Part shown: piece after piece, positions 8,598-19,919 of the stretch | Numbering within the stretch: the stretch's first letter is position 1 | Layout of the letters: each line of letters starts with the position of its first letter | Assembly (NCBI GenBank): GCA_002917775.1 | Contig: KZ627156.1 | Location: forward strand, 212,790-247,517 | Direction of reading: 5' to 3' | Source of the DNA: Glaciozyma antarctica PI12 | Lineage: Eukaryota; Basidiomycota; Microbotryomycetes; Kriegeriales; Camptobasidiaceae | DNA: 34,728 nt | Program-made: the position numbers and the translations under genes | The notes under the pieces: generated by a model | Databases searched by the model: none | Seen by the model: the letters and a program-made list of their open reading frames with translations, nothing else | Told to the model about the DNA's origin: nothing

Positions 8598-10621
8598 CTA
8601 CGCCAATCGCCGAACACCGTCTCCGACACGAATGTCGGCAGCTCCTCCACCAGCAACAGCCTTGCCAGCTATCCGCTTCTGCCTCTTCGTCTCGTTGCCG
8701 AACGCCTCCTTCGTGCTCTTCTTGACTGCCCGTCGGGACGATCGCTCGAGCTTGATGCCGGTTTTACGGACCTTGCGCTCCTCGGCCATCTCTCCACGCG
8801 GTCGGACGAGGGTATTCCGGACTGCAGGAACGATCAAAGAGTGTCGGAGGAACGAGAGGGACGAAAACGCACCTTCCTCGCCACTCTCGTCGTCGGAGTC
8901 CATCTCGGCGTCCTCTGCTTCGCGAGCAGCGGCCTTCTTCCTCTCCTCCTCGCCTTCGACCATGGGGAAACCTGTCTTGCCGTCAATGAGGATGCGGACG
9001 GGACGAGGTCCTTCGCCGCGTGCGCGGAGGAGACGAGGGTGATTCGAGACGTTCGAGTAGGTACCTGCGAGGAACGTGGTCAATAAGTGTGCACGCCGAA
9101 GAAGTGGAAGCAAAAGGACGCACTGAGAACCGTCTCGCAATCCCACCGCTCCTTGGGCTTCTCCCAATCGATCCGAATGCGATCCTTCTTCCCACTCGCC
9201 TCGCGTTCCTGCCGGTCGACCGCCTCGAGAATCCTCTCTTTCTCCTTCCTCCGCGCCGTCTTCTCCGGGTCTTCCCCCTCCTCCTCCTCGCCGATATCCA
9301 AGCTCGCCAACTCGCGTCGAATACGATCGAGCTTTCCCGCTCCTCCTTCCTCGCCGGCGGTGGGCTCGAGAACGGGCCGCATCTTGCCTCCGAGGACTTC
9401 GTATCGCGAGAGGAACTCGTCCATGATGGCATCGAGGTCGGCGCGGGCGGGAGCAAAGACCTTGGCTGGGCGGTCCTCGTCTTCGTCGTCGGATTTCGAA
9501 CCCCAGCTCGAGTCTGAATCCTCCTCCTCGTACATCTTCTCGATCTGTACCACGTCATTTTCAGTACTGGCACAAATGGGAGAGATGGAAGAGACGGACC
9601 TGGTCGAACCGGTCGTCGAGCGTACGAAGTCCCTCATTCCTGAACATGGCCGAACTGGTCATAGAGAATTGGGACCCCGACTGACTGGCAGCCTTGCGCG
9701 GAGGACGCCTCGCACTGGACGCTCGAAGCTCAGCAATAGTGTCTCCTCCCTCGGACATCTGACTACTCTTCGTCGTCGTCCGAGTTGGCCGCTTGCCCCG
9801 CCTTGCTCGCCTTGAACCTCGCCATGCGTGCTTCGAGCCCGTCGTCCATTCCCTCGACATCGCTATCCACCTCCTCATCTCCCTCCTCCTCTCCCCAATC
9901 ACCTTCTTCACCCTCCTCCACCTCACCACCGTGCACAACGTCCTTCCAGAAATCGTCCTCCCCATCCGTTCCCTCTCCATCATCCAAAGCGTACGCCTCA
10001 TCATCCAGCGCCTCGAGTACCTCGCGGATACTGGGATCCAAATCGGGTTGCAGGCCGAGCGTAGGAGCCTTGCCGGTCGTGATGTCGGTGTAGGAGATTT
10101 CGTCGAGAGGGTGGGAAGGGAGGGCGTCCTCGGGAAGACGAACTGGTTCGCGAATCTCGAAATCGTCGTGCTTGAACGCCTTGCCCTTGCCCTTCTTGGT
10201 GGGAGCCTCGACGAGGTACGAGTTCTGCTCTGCGCCGACGGGACGGAGGTGCTGCATGTAGTTGTAGTCCTTGTCGTCAAAGTAGATTCCGTACGCCGCT
10301 GCGTCTCCGAGAGTCGCTTCATCTTGCTCGAACGGGGAGGGAGTGGAGGAAGAAGGGCCGGCCTGGAGAGGGAGTGAGAGAGGTCAGCTCGGAGAAGTCG
10401 TTGCTGCTGCTGCTGGAGCGTACGCGGTTCTTGGGCTGACTCGAGTCTACCTCCTTTAGTACGTGGCCACTCGCTTCCGGGTCATTAATGAGAGGGTCTG
10501 GCAGTTACGAGTTAGCTTGAGTTCCTCCTCCGGTCGAAGCAGCTGAGAGCTCACCTCGTTGAGAACGATGTACAAGCTGGAAGTGCTTGGTTCCTGGCCG
10601 CTTGAAGAGTGACTTGTTCAT
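8598..10621 (-). CDS. LTV1: Ltv1, 40S ribosomal subunit assembly/export factor
   Basis: The minus-strand ATG at 10621 opens MNKSLFKRPGTKHFQLVHRS. The next exons give DPLINDPEASGHVLKEV, which matches the family N terminus (VVHRP..DP...D..ASAHVL). Further exons carry YFDDKDYNYMQHLRPVG, a highly acidic middle (WGEEEGDEEVDSDVEG), SQFSMTSSAMFRNEGLRTLD plus DRFDQIEKMYEEE, WDCETVLSTYSNVSNHP and the basic C terminus. The stop is at 8598-8600. Ltv1 binds pre-40S particles and is phosphorylated to release them. Introns are short (for example 9066-9123 with a GTGCGT donor). Near 9745-9760 the frame shifts: the acidic exon ends SDDDEE at a TAG and coding resumes one base on at SQMSEGG. This needs a GC-AG intron (TTCAAG to GTCAG, 52 nt) or is an assembly error. 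Confidence 0.93.
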
Positions 10622-10802
10622 CTTGTACTCGGCGTCCTGTTTGCTGTCTGAACCGTAGGCTGAGTGAGGAGGAGAGGGAGAACCGCAAAGGACTCTGACT
10701 TTTTTTGCGCCCAAGTCGCTGAGCCTCCTCCTCGCCTCGCTGCAGCTGCTCTCGCTCTTCTTCCTTCCACTCTTGATGCTCAGACTGGTCCCAGCAGTCA
10801 AG
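10622..10802. promoter_or_regulatory. Short divergent promoter between LTV1 and PUS3
   Basis: Only 181 bp separate the two start codons, so both genes must draw on the same intergenic DNA. A run of seven T occurs around 10699 (GACTTTTTTTGCGC). No TATA box was noticed. Shared control of a 40S assembly factor and a tRNA modification enzyme would make sense but is inferred only from spacing. Confidence 0.6.
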
Positions 10803-12705
10803 ATGGAACAACGGCGAGCAATCGTACAGCAGATTATCTCCCTTCAAGCCAAACTCACTCAGCTCGACTCGATCAACCCTCCTGCCAGCTCGACGCGACC
10901 AGCCGCCGGCGCTGGCAAACGATCCAAGAAGACGAATATAGGACCCCTCCCAGCTTCCCTAGCAGCAGCACCAAAACGACACATCGCCCTCCTCTTTGCC
11001 TACGAAGGCTGGGCTCACTCGGGACTCGCCTACCAACCCAACCTCAGCTCTTCGCCACTCCCCACCGTCGAAGGATGCATCCTTTCAGCGCTGGAGCAGG
11101 CACGTCTTATTGAGCCGAAGATTGAGGGGGATGGGTTCGGGTGCGGGTTCGAGAGGTGCGGGAGGACGGACGCTGGAGTGAGCTCTTCGGCCCAGGTTAT
11201 CAACCTCTGGGTTCGGAGCGCCCTCGACGATCCGATGGGGACCAAGGCGTTGCAGGACGAGGGGGAAGTGATGGAAGGAGTCGAGGAGGATGTCGTTATC
11301 CAATCGAACGGAGCTTCCCTCGACGCCCTCGCAGCCACCAACGCCGTCGCTTCGACCTCCAAGGCTCTCCCCGCCTCTCACGTCGAGATCCCCTACCTCG
11401 CCGTCATCAACCGGTTCCTCCCCTCGACGATTCGCATGCTCGCCTGGTCCCCCGTCTCCCCCTCCTTCTCCTCTCGCTTCTCCTGCATCTGGCGGCACTA
11501 CAAGTATTTCTTCAGCACCTCCCCTACCGACCCTTTCCTCCGCCCTCGCTTCGACTACGGTTCAGCGTACAGCTCGGGAGCTCGGACGCCAGGAGGAGGA
11601 GAGGCCGAATGGGACGAATGGCAGCGGAATCTCTCCAAGATCGACTTTGGAGGACTCGAGCTCGACGTCGAGTTGATGAGGGACGCCGTTCAGCGACTCG
11701 TGGGCGATCACGACTTCAGGAACTTGTGCAAAGTCGACCCGCCGAAGCAGCTTCCTACACATCGTCGAACGGTCATCTCTGCGACAATCGATCCGGTCGA
11801 GGGCGAAGGTCCCGATATGTTTGTCTTGAACTTGCGAGGAGGAGCTTTCGTGCGTGCATCGCCTCTCTCTCTCCTATGGGGATATCACTAACGACGCAAT
11901 CCACAGCTCTACAACCAAGTCCGCCACATCGTCGCCCTCCTCTTCCTCGTCGGCGCTCGCCTCGAACCCGCCTCCATCATCGACGACCTCCTCTGGACCT
12001 CGGAGCGCTCCGAAACGACCGAAACGATGCAGTCGTCTCGGCCTTCGACGCCCGTCCCTCGCGAAGTCATGGACACGAAGCCGGGGTACGAGATGGCCGA
12101 CGACCTTCCTCTCGTCCTATGGCAGTGCGGGTACAACGGCGCAGCTCTCAACTGGCGCATGGACAATTCTCCTCAACCTGGCGACCTCGTCCCTGCGCCT
12201 TCTTCACCCGAGGACCTTGCGACGCTCCGACACGCGCACGTGCAGGACAAGAAGCCTTTGGACCCGATCGAGACGTTCCGCCGCAACTTCCTCGAGCTGA
12301 ACGAGACCTGGACGCAGCAACGACTCAAGTCCATCATTCTCAAGCACCACGTTACCGCTCTCGCCTCTCACGCCCCTCCCCACTCCCCTCCCCACTCCTC
12401 CCCCTCCCCCCGGCCCACCTGGACCGACGCCCAAAGGCACTCGACCAGCGAAAGAGATTATGACGCTCACGCCTCACGGAGCGGGTCGGTTCTGCAAGAC
12501 GACCAAGTACATCCCTCTCTTCGAGCGACGACGAGGGGATTTACCGGAGGAGGCGAACAGGAAGTGGGCGGAGGGGAGAGGGAAGGAGAAGATGGTGGTT
12601 AGGGCGGGGAATAAGGCGAAGAGTGATGCGGAGCGAGCGGTGAATTTGGAAAAGAAGGCCGAGGCGAAGCGGGTGCAGGAGGAGGAGCGGGGGAGGAGCG
12701 AATAG
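10803..12705 (+). CDS. PUS3: tRNA pseudouridine synthase Pus3/Deg1 (positions 38/39)
   Basis: The ATG at 10803 gives MEQRRAIVQQIISLQAKLTQ, a coiled-coil-like start typical of Pus3; an in-frame ATG at 10773 is an alternative. The TruA-type core follows: HIALLFAYEGWAHSGLAYQ, then RCGRTDAGVSSSAQVINL with the catalytic Asp in RTDAG, then WRHYKYFF, LVGDHDFRNLCKVD, and after the single intron (11850-11906) LYNQVRHIVALLFLVGARLE. The C-terminal region PLVLWQCGYNGAALNW is also family-like. The final part, FCKTTKYIPLFERRRGDLPE to the stop at 12703-12705, lies one base out of frame with the preceding exon. The change falls in the C-rich tract at about 12365-12420, and no in-phase splice pair bridges it, so a one-base indel is suspected. 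Confidence 0.9.
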
Positions 12706-12739
12706 AGCGCGGAGGGTTGGAATTCGTTTGTTGGAGGAT

Positions 12740-13392
12740 CTAGGGGAGGTGCAGTCCTTCGAGAGGCTTGCCGTTGATGGAGATGGGCTCGGCTTCGATG
12801 CTGATGAAGAGCATCCCTGATCGTCGTTCGTCAGTTCGTGGGGAGGATGGCGGCGAGGAGAGCACGCACGACACCATGTATCGCTCTTGTTGAACCACTG
12901 GTGGTTCGTCCCTCGCTGAACGATTACCTCGCCCGCACGAACGACGCTCATAGAGCCGTCCGTGAGCTTCATCGTGATCTCCCCGCTGAGGACGATACCG
13001 TAGTCTGCGAGAGGGTCAGCGGCGGCGTAGGGGAGCAGCACGAGCACGTACCGATAGAGTCGGTAAAGTGCATAGGACTATCAGCCTCAGGCGGGAAGTC
13101 GACGTACTTCAACACCGATCCTCTGCGCGTCCTCATCAGCTCTTCGTCCTCCTCGTCGCTCAACTCTCCTTCGTCGCGCAACTCACCCAGGTTGCACCAC
13201 TCCAGGCGGCACAAACGACGCTCCATTCACATCCCCATTCACCTCCGCCGGCGTCTGTCGTGTAAGCCAGGCGACTCCTCCTCGGACGGAGGAACCTTGC
13301 ATGGGGACTTGGTCGTCGATCAGGACGCGGGCGTCGCCGGAGGAAGTGTGGGAGGTTACAAGGCGGCGTGGGTTGGGGAGTGGGGGGAGCAT
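12740..13392 (-). CDS. Small cupin-domain protein
   Basis: Minus-strand exons give about 165 residues. They start MLPPLPNPRRLVTSHTSSGD at 13392, pass through GGVAWLTRQTPAEVNGDVNG and SVLKYVDFPPEADSPMHFTD, and continue with DYGIVLSGEITMKLTDGS, VVRAGEVIVQRGTNHQWFNK and, after a GTGCGT intron, MLFISIEAEPISINGKPLEG to the stop at 12740-12742. The two cupin motifs are recognisable: G-x5-P-M-H-x-T with one of the two usual histidines replaced, and a second motif with G-T-N-H-x-W. The family is a common fungal single-cupin group, often found near oxidoreductases. Substrate and metal are unknown, and the missing second histidine argues for weak or no metal catalysis. It converges on PUS3 with only 34 bp between the stop codons. 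Confidence 0.82.
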
Positions 13393-13859
13393 GGCGTGAG
13401 CGGTGAGTGGTGGGACGAGAGGGAGGGAGAGGAGCCGAAGAAGTCGAAGTGGGGGGCCGCCGGCGGAGCGGGATTAATATTTCCGTGAGGAGGAGGAGAA
13501 GTTATGAGGGAGGAAGCGGTGTGAAAAGTGAGCTGAAGCTGGGACTGGACGGCGCTGGCTTGGAAAGCAGAAAGAGAGAATCGAAAGATGAGATCCGCGG
13601 AGGGAACAACTTGAAGCGCGAGTTCAATCTCGGTCAATCTCGCTCCCTCTCCCTCCTCTTCAGGCTTGAGTACAAAGGCTGAAAGGTTCAACTTTTGCTG
13701 TTCAAGCTCTGCTCTTCCCCCGCTGAGAAATTGAGAACGCTCTGGCTTGAGCTGTTCTGCTGAGCCTGAAGCTGGCTACGTCATTTGATTGGTTTGTCCG
13801 CTCTCTCCTTAGCTCTTCCTCCTCGAGGCAGCTCTCCCTTCTCCTCCCCAAAAGACACG
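13393..13859. promoter_or_regulatory. Divergent intergenic region with CCAAT-type and CRE-like sites
   Basis: This 467-bp gap separates the cupin and FGGY-kinase starts. A CRE-like TACGTCA at 13777-13783 and an inverted CCAAT box (ATTGG, 13788-13792) sit close together about 70 bp upstream of the FGGY start codon. The remainder is pyrimidine/purine-rich and no further gene was supported there. Function is inferred from motif identity and position only. Confidence 0.4.
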
Positions 13860-16076
13860 ATGTCGACTACAAAGGAATACTTTATCGGCGTAGATGTGTG
13901 AGTACCAGCCACAGCTCCACTTGGCGCCGACCACGAAGCTGACCTCCGCTTTCCTCCTCTCCAGCGGAACGGGCTCAGCACGAGCAGCTCTCGTCGACAG
14001 CGAAGGAGAGATCATTGCCGAGTCCATCTTGGCTACTACCACCTTCAGGGACGACACCGACTCCAACATCTTCGAGCAGTCGACCACGAACAGTGAGCAT
14101 CGATGCGGCTTGGCGGGGGGTGGAAGGAGCTGACTTGTGCGCGCGCCCAGTCTGGAACTGCATCTCTCAGGCATGCAAAGACGTCCTCCGCGATTCCGGA
14201 ATCTCCAACACGCTCGTACGCGGGATCGGCTTCGACGCGACCTGCTCTCTCGCCGTCACCTCTCTCGACGGTACTCCCCAATCCGTCACTCCCGGATCCT
14301 GGGGCTCCACCGTCAGCTCCGAACCCGCCGAACGCAACATCATCCTCTGGGCCGACCACCGCGCGTACGACGAGGCCAAGGCGATCAACGCGACGGGGAG
14401 CATGGTGCTCAAGTACGTCGGAGGGACGATGAGCCTCGAGATGGAGATTCCCAAAGTCCTTTGGCTCAAGAAGCACATGCCCAAGGTTGTCTTTGAGGAG
14501 TGCGAGTTCTTTGATCTGCCGGATTGGCTTACGTTCAAGGCGACGGGAGACAAGGCGAGGAGTAACTGCTCGCTCGCGTGCAAGTGCTCTTACGTCCCGC
14601 CTGGCGTCGAGGGGAGCAAGGGATGGAACGAGGATTTCTTCAAGCAGATCGGTCTCTTAGTGAGTTCGTGAGTTCCTCCTCGCTGGGGCTTCGAGGCGTC
14701 GCGGAAACGAGTTCGCGCAGCTGACTCCTGTCCTCTCCTCTCCTCCCTTCTCGCGCACGCAGGTCACCTCCCAATTCTCCCAAGTCGGCGGCATCCCCGG
14801 TACCTCAGGTCTCATCCTCACCGCCGGCCAACCCGTCGGTGGCGGACTCTCCTCTCTCGCCGCCGCCGACCTCGGCCTCCTCGAAGGGACCGCCGTCGGA
14901 TCCGCCGTGATTGACGCGTACGCCGGTTGGGTCGGTACGGTCGCTGCGCCGATGGAGGGACAGGCGGATACGTCGTTGATCGATAGTCGGCATCGACTGG
15001 CGGCGATTGCGGGGACTAGTACGTGCCACATCGTGCAGAGTCCCGAGGCCGTCTTTGTGCCTGGAGTTTGGGGACCGTACAAGCATGCCATCTTCCCTGG
15101 TTGTGAGTCGCTTCGCTCTCTCTATTGCTGAAGATGCTGACGAACGAAACGCAGACTGGATGAACGAGGGAGGACAATCCTCGACGGGTCAGCTCCTCGA
15201 CTTTATGATCGACACTCATCCCTCTTCGGCCAAGCTCAAGGCTCTCGCGAAGGAGAAAGGAACGAACCACTTTTCCCTCCTCACCGACATCCTCACCGAC
15301 CTCGCCAAAGAACGCGGAGCTCCCTTCCTCTCATACCTCACCAAGGATTACTACCTCTACCCCGATCTCCACGGTTCGTCCCTCCTCTTCCCTCCTCTCT
15401 TCCCCACTGACGAGGGGACGCAGGAAACCGCTCGCCACTCGCCGATAACGACATGCGAGGAATGCTAATCGGCATGTCGCTCGACAAATCCATCACCGAT
15501 CTCGCTCTGCGGTACTACGCGACTGGGGAGGCGATCGCGCTGCAAACTCGCCAAATCATCGACGAGATGAACGCAAAAGGTCACGAAGTTAAATACATCT
15601 TCATGAGCGGCGGGTACGTCCTTCCCTCCTTCCTTCCTCCGTACCGAGCTGATCATACAAACAGGCTGGTCAAGAACTCCTTCCTGATGAACCTCATCGC
15701 GGACGTCTGCAACATCCCCGTTCAACTACCTTACTCGCACTCGGCGAGCGTCGTCCTAGGCAGCGCCATGCTCGGAGCTGCCGCCTTCGCCGAGCTCTCC
15801 TCAGGCCCTATCACTTCGCAGGAAATGGCCGAGGAGAGGAGTTATGGGATGAAGGATCGGTTGTGGGATGTTATGGTGCGTTTCGTTCGTTCTTCGTGTG
15901 AGGAGAAGGGAGCTGATGAGAAGCAGGTCAAGATGAGTAGGCCGGGGACGACGGTGATGCCTAGTGCGTCGGAGAGGGAGTTGCGATTGCTCAAGGTCAA
16001 GTATGAGGTCTTCAAGGAGTGTATTGAGCTGCAGAGGAAGTGGAGGAAGAATGTTACCGAGGCGTTGGCGGAGTAG
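13860..16076 (+). CDS. FGGY-family carbohydrate kinase, D-ribulokinase-like (YDR109C/FGGY group)
   Basis: Exon 1 (13860-13897) encodes MSTTKEYFIGVDV. After an intron to 13964, GTGSARAALVDSEGEIIAES completes the N-terminal phosphate-binding motif. Later segments include GIGFDATCSLAV, RNIILWADHRAYDEA (substrate-binding Asp region), ECEFFDLPDWLTFKATGD, GIPGTSGLILTAGQPVGGG, AGTSTCHIV, PDLHGNRSPLADNDMRG and MSGGLVKNSFLMNLIADV. The DHRA, AGTSTCH and PDLHGNRSPLAD signatures separate this group from glycerol and xylulose kinases and fit phosphorylation of a pentulose such as D-ribulose. About seven short introns give a product near 580 residues, in the family range. The stop is at 16074-16076. It appears intact. 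Confidence 0.92.
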
Positions 16077-16468
16077 AGGGAGGGAGGGAGGAATAGGAAA
16101 GAGTGTGCATTTGCTGTTTTCGTTTGGGGCGGCTTGGTTTCTCTTTCCTCGCGTCGACGTCTGCTCGTCGTCGCTCGTTTGACGTGAGCCCGCTTTGAGC
16201 CTCGAGTTGGCAGCGAAGAAGGGAGCTGGTGAGCTTCGCAAAGCGAGTTCTCGCTCGGGGTCAAGTTCTCTCGCTTCGACCACTGAATTTCACTTCCCGC
16301 CTGACTCACTCTATCCATTTAGTCAGGCTCAGCTGCTGTGTCATTCCCTCTCGCCCCCACTCTTGAAGTGAAGCGCTGAGCTCGGACCTCAAATTTGGCT
16401 CAACTGAAAACTTCGCCGCCGAGTTGGAGGTTGCTCCTCCTCGACCGACTCTCCTCAGCCTACGAAGA
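16077..16468. promoter_or_regulatory. Intergenic region with Gcn4/AP-1-type site upstream of UTP17
   Basis: This 392-bp stretch holds the 3' flank of the FGGY kinase gene and the promoter of UTP17. A perfect TGACTCA (16302-16308), the bZIP Gcn4/AP-1 site, lies about 160 bp before the UTP17 start. Nothing else gene-like was seen. Amino-acid-starvation control of a ribosome biogenesis gene is a reasonable but untested inference. Confidence 0.4.
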
Positions 16469-19400
16469 ATGGCACAGGAGATTGCAGCAGCACCTCAGGC
16501 TGGGCCTAGCAACCCAGCTATCGCTCCCTTGCCCAAGACTCCTCGCCGACAGCGACCAGGCAAGAAGGAGAAGCTTCAGATCCGACAGCAACTCGCGGCG
16601 GAAGCAGTCGAGGTCGCAGCGCCAGCGGTGGTGGCGAACGGAGTACCAGAGACCGAGGCGTGGTCTTGGTTCCCTCTAGCAGATGCGGCGTCGCTCGCTT
16701 GCCCAGTCGTCTTCGACCAGGACTCGAGGTGAGTTGCTGCTCCTCCAGCCAACTTTTTCGCGACGAGGAGCACAGGGAGCTGACAAGACTGCACGCATAC
16801 AGCTACTGCTTTATCGCCTCTGGATCCACCGTCAAGATCTACTCGGTCGCGTCAGCTCAACTCGTCTCCACCCTCTACCCTCCCACCTCGACCACCACCG
16901 CAGCCGATGGATCCATCCGCCGCACCAAGGTCTCATGCGTCCTGCGTCAACCCCACCAATCCTCTCCAGCTCATCGTCTCATCTCTCGATGGCATGCTAC
17001 GCCTGTGGGATTACCGGGAAGGGAAGCTCCTTCGTACGCTCGACCTCGGTTCGCCCGTCCAACACGCGTGCGGTCACTCGAGCTTGCCCGACCAGCTCTT
17101 CGTCGCTCTCATCGCGGTCGAGAGTGAGAAGAAGGTCGAAGAGGGAGAGGAAGAGCGCGCAGGGGTCTACTCGATCAGCCTCAAGCCTCGCGCCGTCCCC
17201 AGCTCCGACCTCACCCCCCTCCTCCCCTCGACTCCTCGCACTCCTTCCCGCCGCATGCGCCTCGCCCAACCCCGCGTCGTTCGAAGCCTCACCATCTCCC
17301 CCTCCGGCACTTTCCTCATCTCCCTCAACCCGACCACGATCAACCTCTGCCGCACCACTCACCTCCCCCGCGGATTCGCAGTCCAGCTCGACTCTCCCAA
17401 CGTCCTCACCTGCCTCGCCTTCCACCCTACCGAAAACTACTTTGCGACCGGAAACGAGCTTGGACAGATTAGGATGTGGTACGGCGTTTTGGAGGAGGGA
17501 GAGGCATGGGAGGCTGCGGCGATGGGAGACAAGAAGAGGGGAGCCACGGCAGCACCAGAGGGAACTGCGGTCGCTGCGACGTCGACTGCCGTCCTTCACT
17601 GGCACGCGCATGCCGTCGCCAGTCTCGCGTTCACTCCCAACGGAGCGTACCTGTTGTCGGGAGGAGAGGAAGCCGTCCTTGTCCTTTGGCAACTCCACAC
17701 GGGGCATCAAGAGTTTGTTCCTCGTTTGGGCGCCCCCATCCTCAGTCTCTCCGTCACCGACAGCTCGACCGTCGAGCAGCAGGTCGCCGCGCGTTTGAGG
17801 GACGGCACCGTCGTCTTTGTCGGATCGCAAAAGCTCAAGGTGTCCAAGACCATCTCGGGGCTCAAAGCAGGTTCGTCCTCACTCCATTGCGCTGCCAGAA
17901 CCTCGCTGACGTGTCGCTTCCTCAGACCCCGTTCGCCTTTCCGACATCACGAACCGCCCCGACGCTCGCGTCCCTCTCGCCATCCAACCTTTCACCAAAT
18001 CCCTCGTCCTCCCCGCTGGCCACCCCTCTTCCCTCCAATTCTACTCTCCCTCCGACGACGCTCAAACCCTCGAGCTCGAAATCTCCCCCTCGAACCGCAT
18101 CTCCAACATTGACGCCACCGCCATCGAGCCCACTCGCGTCGAGATGGTCTCGTTCTCGACTCCTCCCGTTGGAGCTGTTCGTGGTGCTGGATCGTACTGG
18201 ATGGCGACGCTTGATACTTGGGTTAACGGAACGTTTGCACCGGCTCGTCACCTCAAGTTCTGGAGGCATCAACCCAACGGCGCTGGGTGCGTTTTTTCCT
18301 CCTCTCCTCACTTGATCGCAGAGCTGACGATGTTGCTCGCAGATTCGCTCTCGCCACTCGCATCGACCGCCCTCACGACGCCGCCATCACCTCGATGGCC
18401 TTCTCCCCCTCCCCTAACAACCCTCTCCTCCTCACCACCTCCTCCGACGGGCGCATCAAAGTCTGGTCCCTCATTGGCGATTCCTGGCGCTGCAGCGCTT
18501 CCCTCGCCTACCGATCCTTCTCCCCCGTCGACGCAGCTTGGTCCCGCGATGGATCCATGTTTGCCGTAGCGTACGCGCGGTCGGTCACGCTGTGGTCTCT
18601 CGCGTCTGGGTCCCTCATTCATGCGTTCCCGTGCTCGACGATCGCGCCGGCGAGGAATGTCGAGTTTGTTGGAGAGGAGGGGACGGCCTTGCTCGCGGGT
18701 GGGAAGCACGGTGCCATGGTTTGGGATCTCCTGACGTTCGAAGGTGCGCATCCCTCCTTTCGTGTCAGCTCCGTGCGGTCGCTAATGTGCCCTCCTCGAC
18801 GCAGAGACCTTCCACCTCGCCATCGACGTCAAGGACATCGCCGTCAAGCCCTCGAGCAACATCTTCGTCGCCACCGAATCCCTCCCCTCGCACGACCGCC
18901 TCCCCGACGCCTCTTCCAACGCGTTCGTCGTCGACACCTCCATCTCCTCTTGCCGCTCCCGCACCCTCCCCTTCGCTGTCCGCCAGACCTCGTGGGTCGA
19001 CTCGACTCTCGCGGTCAAGCGCGACGAAGTCTCCCTCGCCGTCGTCAACGAGCAAGGCGAAGTCATCCTCGTCGGAGAAGCCGTTGCGAGCGCTATGGGA
19101 AGCGTCGCTCCCGCCTCTCGACTCCCCTCCGCGAGCGCGGGTCAGTCTCGCCTTTTCGACGACATTTTCGGCACGGCGGCAGCGAGACTTTCCCTCCCCT
19201 CCCTCCCCACTTCCTCCGCCCCCAAGGCATCTACGGTCCGCCCTCGCAGCGCTCGAAATGCCTTCGCATACCCTCCCGCCGGCACGGCTGCTCTGGCGCT
19301 CGATGTTCAGCAACTTTGCATTGGCGGCGCCAAAGACGGCCGAGGTCGAGGAGGAGGTACCGATGGAGGAGGACGTCGTCATGGAGGACGACGACGTCGT

Positions 19401-19582
19401 GGTGCCCGTGTTGGAGTACACGCTTTCGCCCGGTTCGCTCGCAGAGGTGTTCAAGGCTCGTCTTAGTATCGGTGAGTCCCTTTTCTTCGGCGAGGCGGAA
19501 GGGAGCTGATGAGGTTGTAGTGACGCCGCCGGTGAGAAATGGGACGGGAGGGCAGGGGGGGAAGAGTAAGGGTGGCAAATGA
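16469..19582 (+). CDS. UTP17: Utp17/Nan1 (WDR75), WD-repeat t-UTP subunit of the SSU processome
   Basis: The start at 16469 gives MAQEIAAAPQAGPSNPAIAP followed by a basic stretch. An in-frame ATG at 16424 is a possible longer start. WD-repeat segments follow: SGSTVKIYSVASAQLVSTL, then NPTNPLQLIVSSLDGMLRLW (close to the WDR75 NP.N.LQL..SLDG motif), SLAFTPNGAYLLSGGEEAVL, MAFSPSPNNPLLLTTSSDGR with IKVWSLIG, and AVAYARSVTLWSLASGSLIH. The C terminus has LEMPSHTLPPARLLWRSMFS and ends at 19580-19582. Utp17 joins the nucleolar complex needed for pre-18S rRNA transcription and processing. Two places need care. Near 16920-16945 the frame moves by one base, fitted by a 40-nt intron or an indel. Near 19140-19250 a GTCAGT...GCAG intron of about 108 nt restores the frame, at the cost of a LFDDIFG segment. 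Confidence 0.9.
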
Positions 19583-19919
19583 TCTTTGTTGACTCTCGGA
19601 TTCCGATCGAGCAGCTTGAGCCCTGCTCTCTGCGATGCTCCCGCTCCCCAGGCGCTCGTGTTAGGTTTCTGCGTTGGGTTCGAGGGACCGACGCTCTGCT
19701 CGTTGATAGCCTTCTCGCTCACAGGCCTTCAGCGTCTGCGGCAAGGGATTGCGCAGGTCCACCGCCAGCTCTCCCTGCTCCCTCTCTATCCCTCCGATTC
19801 AAGCAGAAGAACGACGCTCGCGCACCGACCACCAAGCCTTCCCTTCCAGCGTGCCATCCTCCACCTACTCCTCCTCCTCCCTGCTTTAGTCGCGCAGCCC
19901 CACGAACTTGATCGCTTGA
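19583..19919. other. Convergent 3' intergenic region
   Basis: This is 337 bp between the stop codons of UTP17 (plus) and the next minus-strand gene. Plus-strand open frames here have no recognisable sequence and are rich in Pro/Ser, as expected from CT-rich DNA. I see no gene, repeat or RNA in it. Confidence 0.5.

Noticed and set aside
12360-12425. Intron to explain the PUS3 frame change
   Set aside because: The only GT donors nearby are phase 0 or 2, and no pyrimidine-backed AG in the matching phase exists before coding resumes.
19140-19250. A further true frameshift near the UTP17 C terminus
   Set aside because: A canonical GTCAGT...GCAG intron of about 108 nt restores the frame, so no error is required there.
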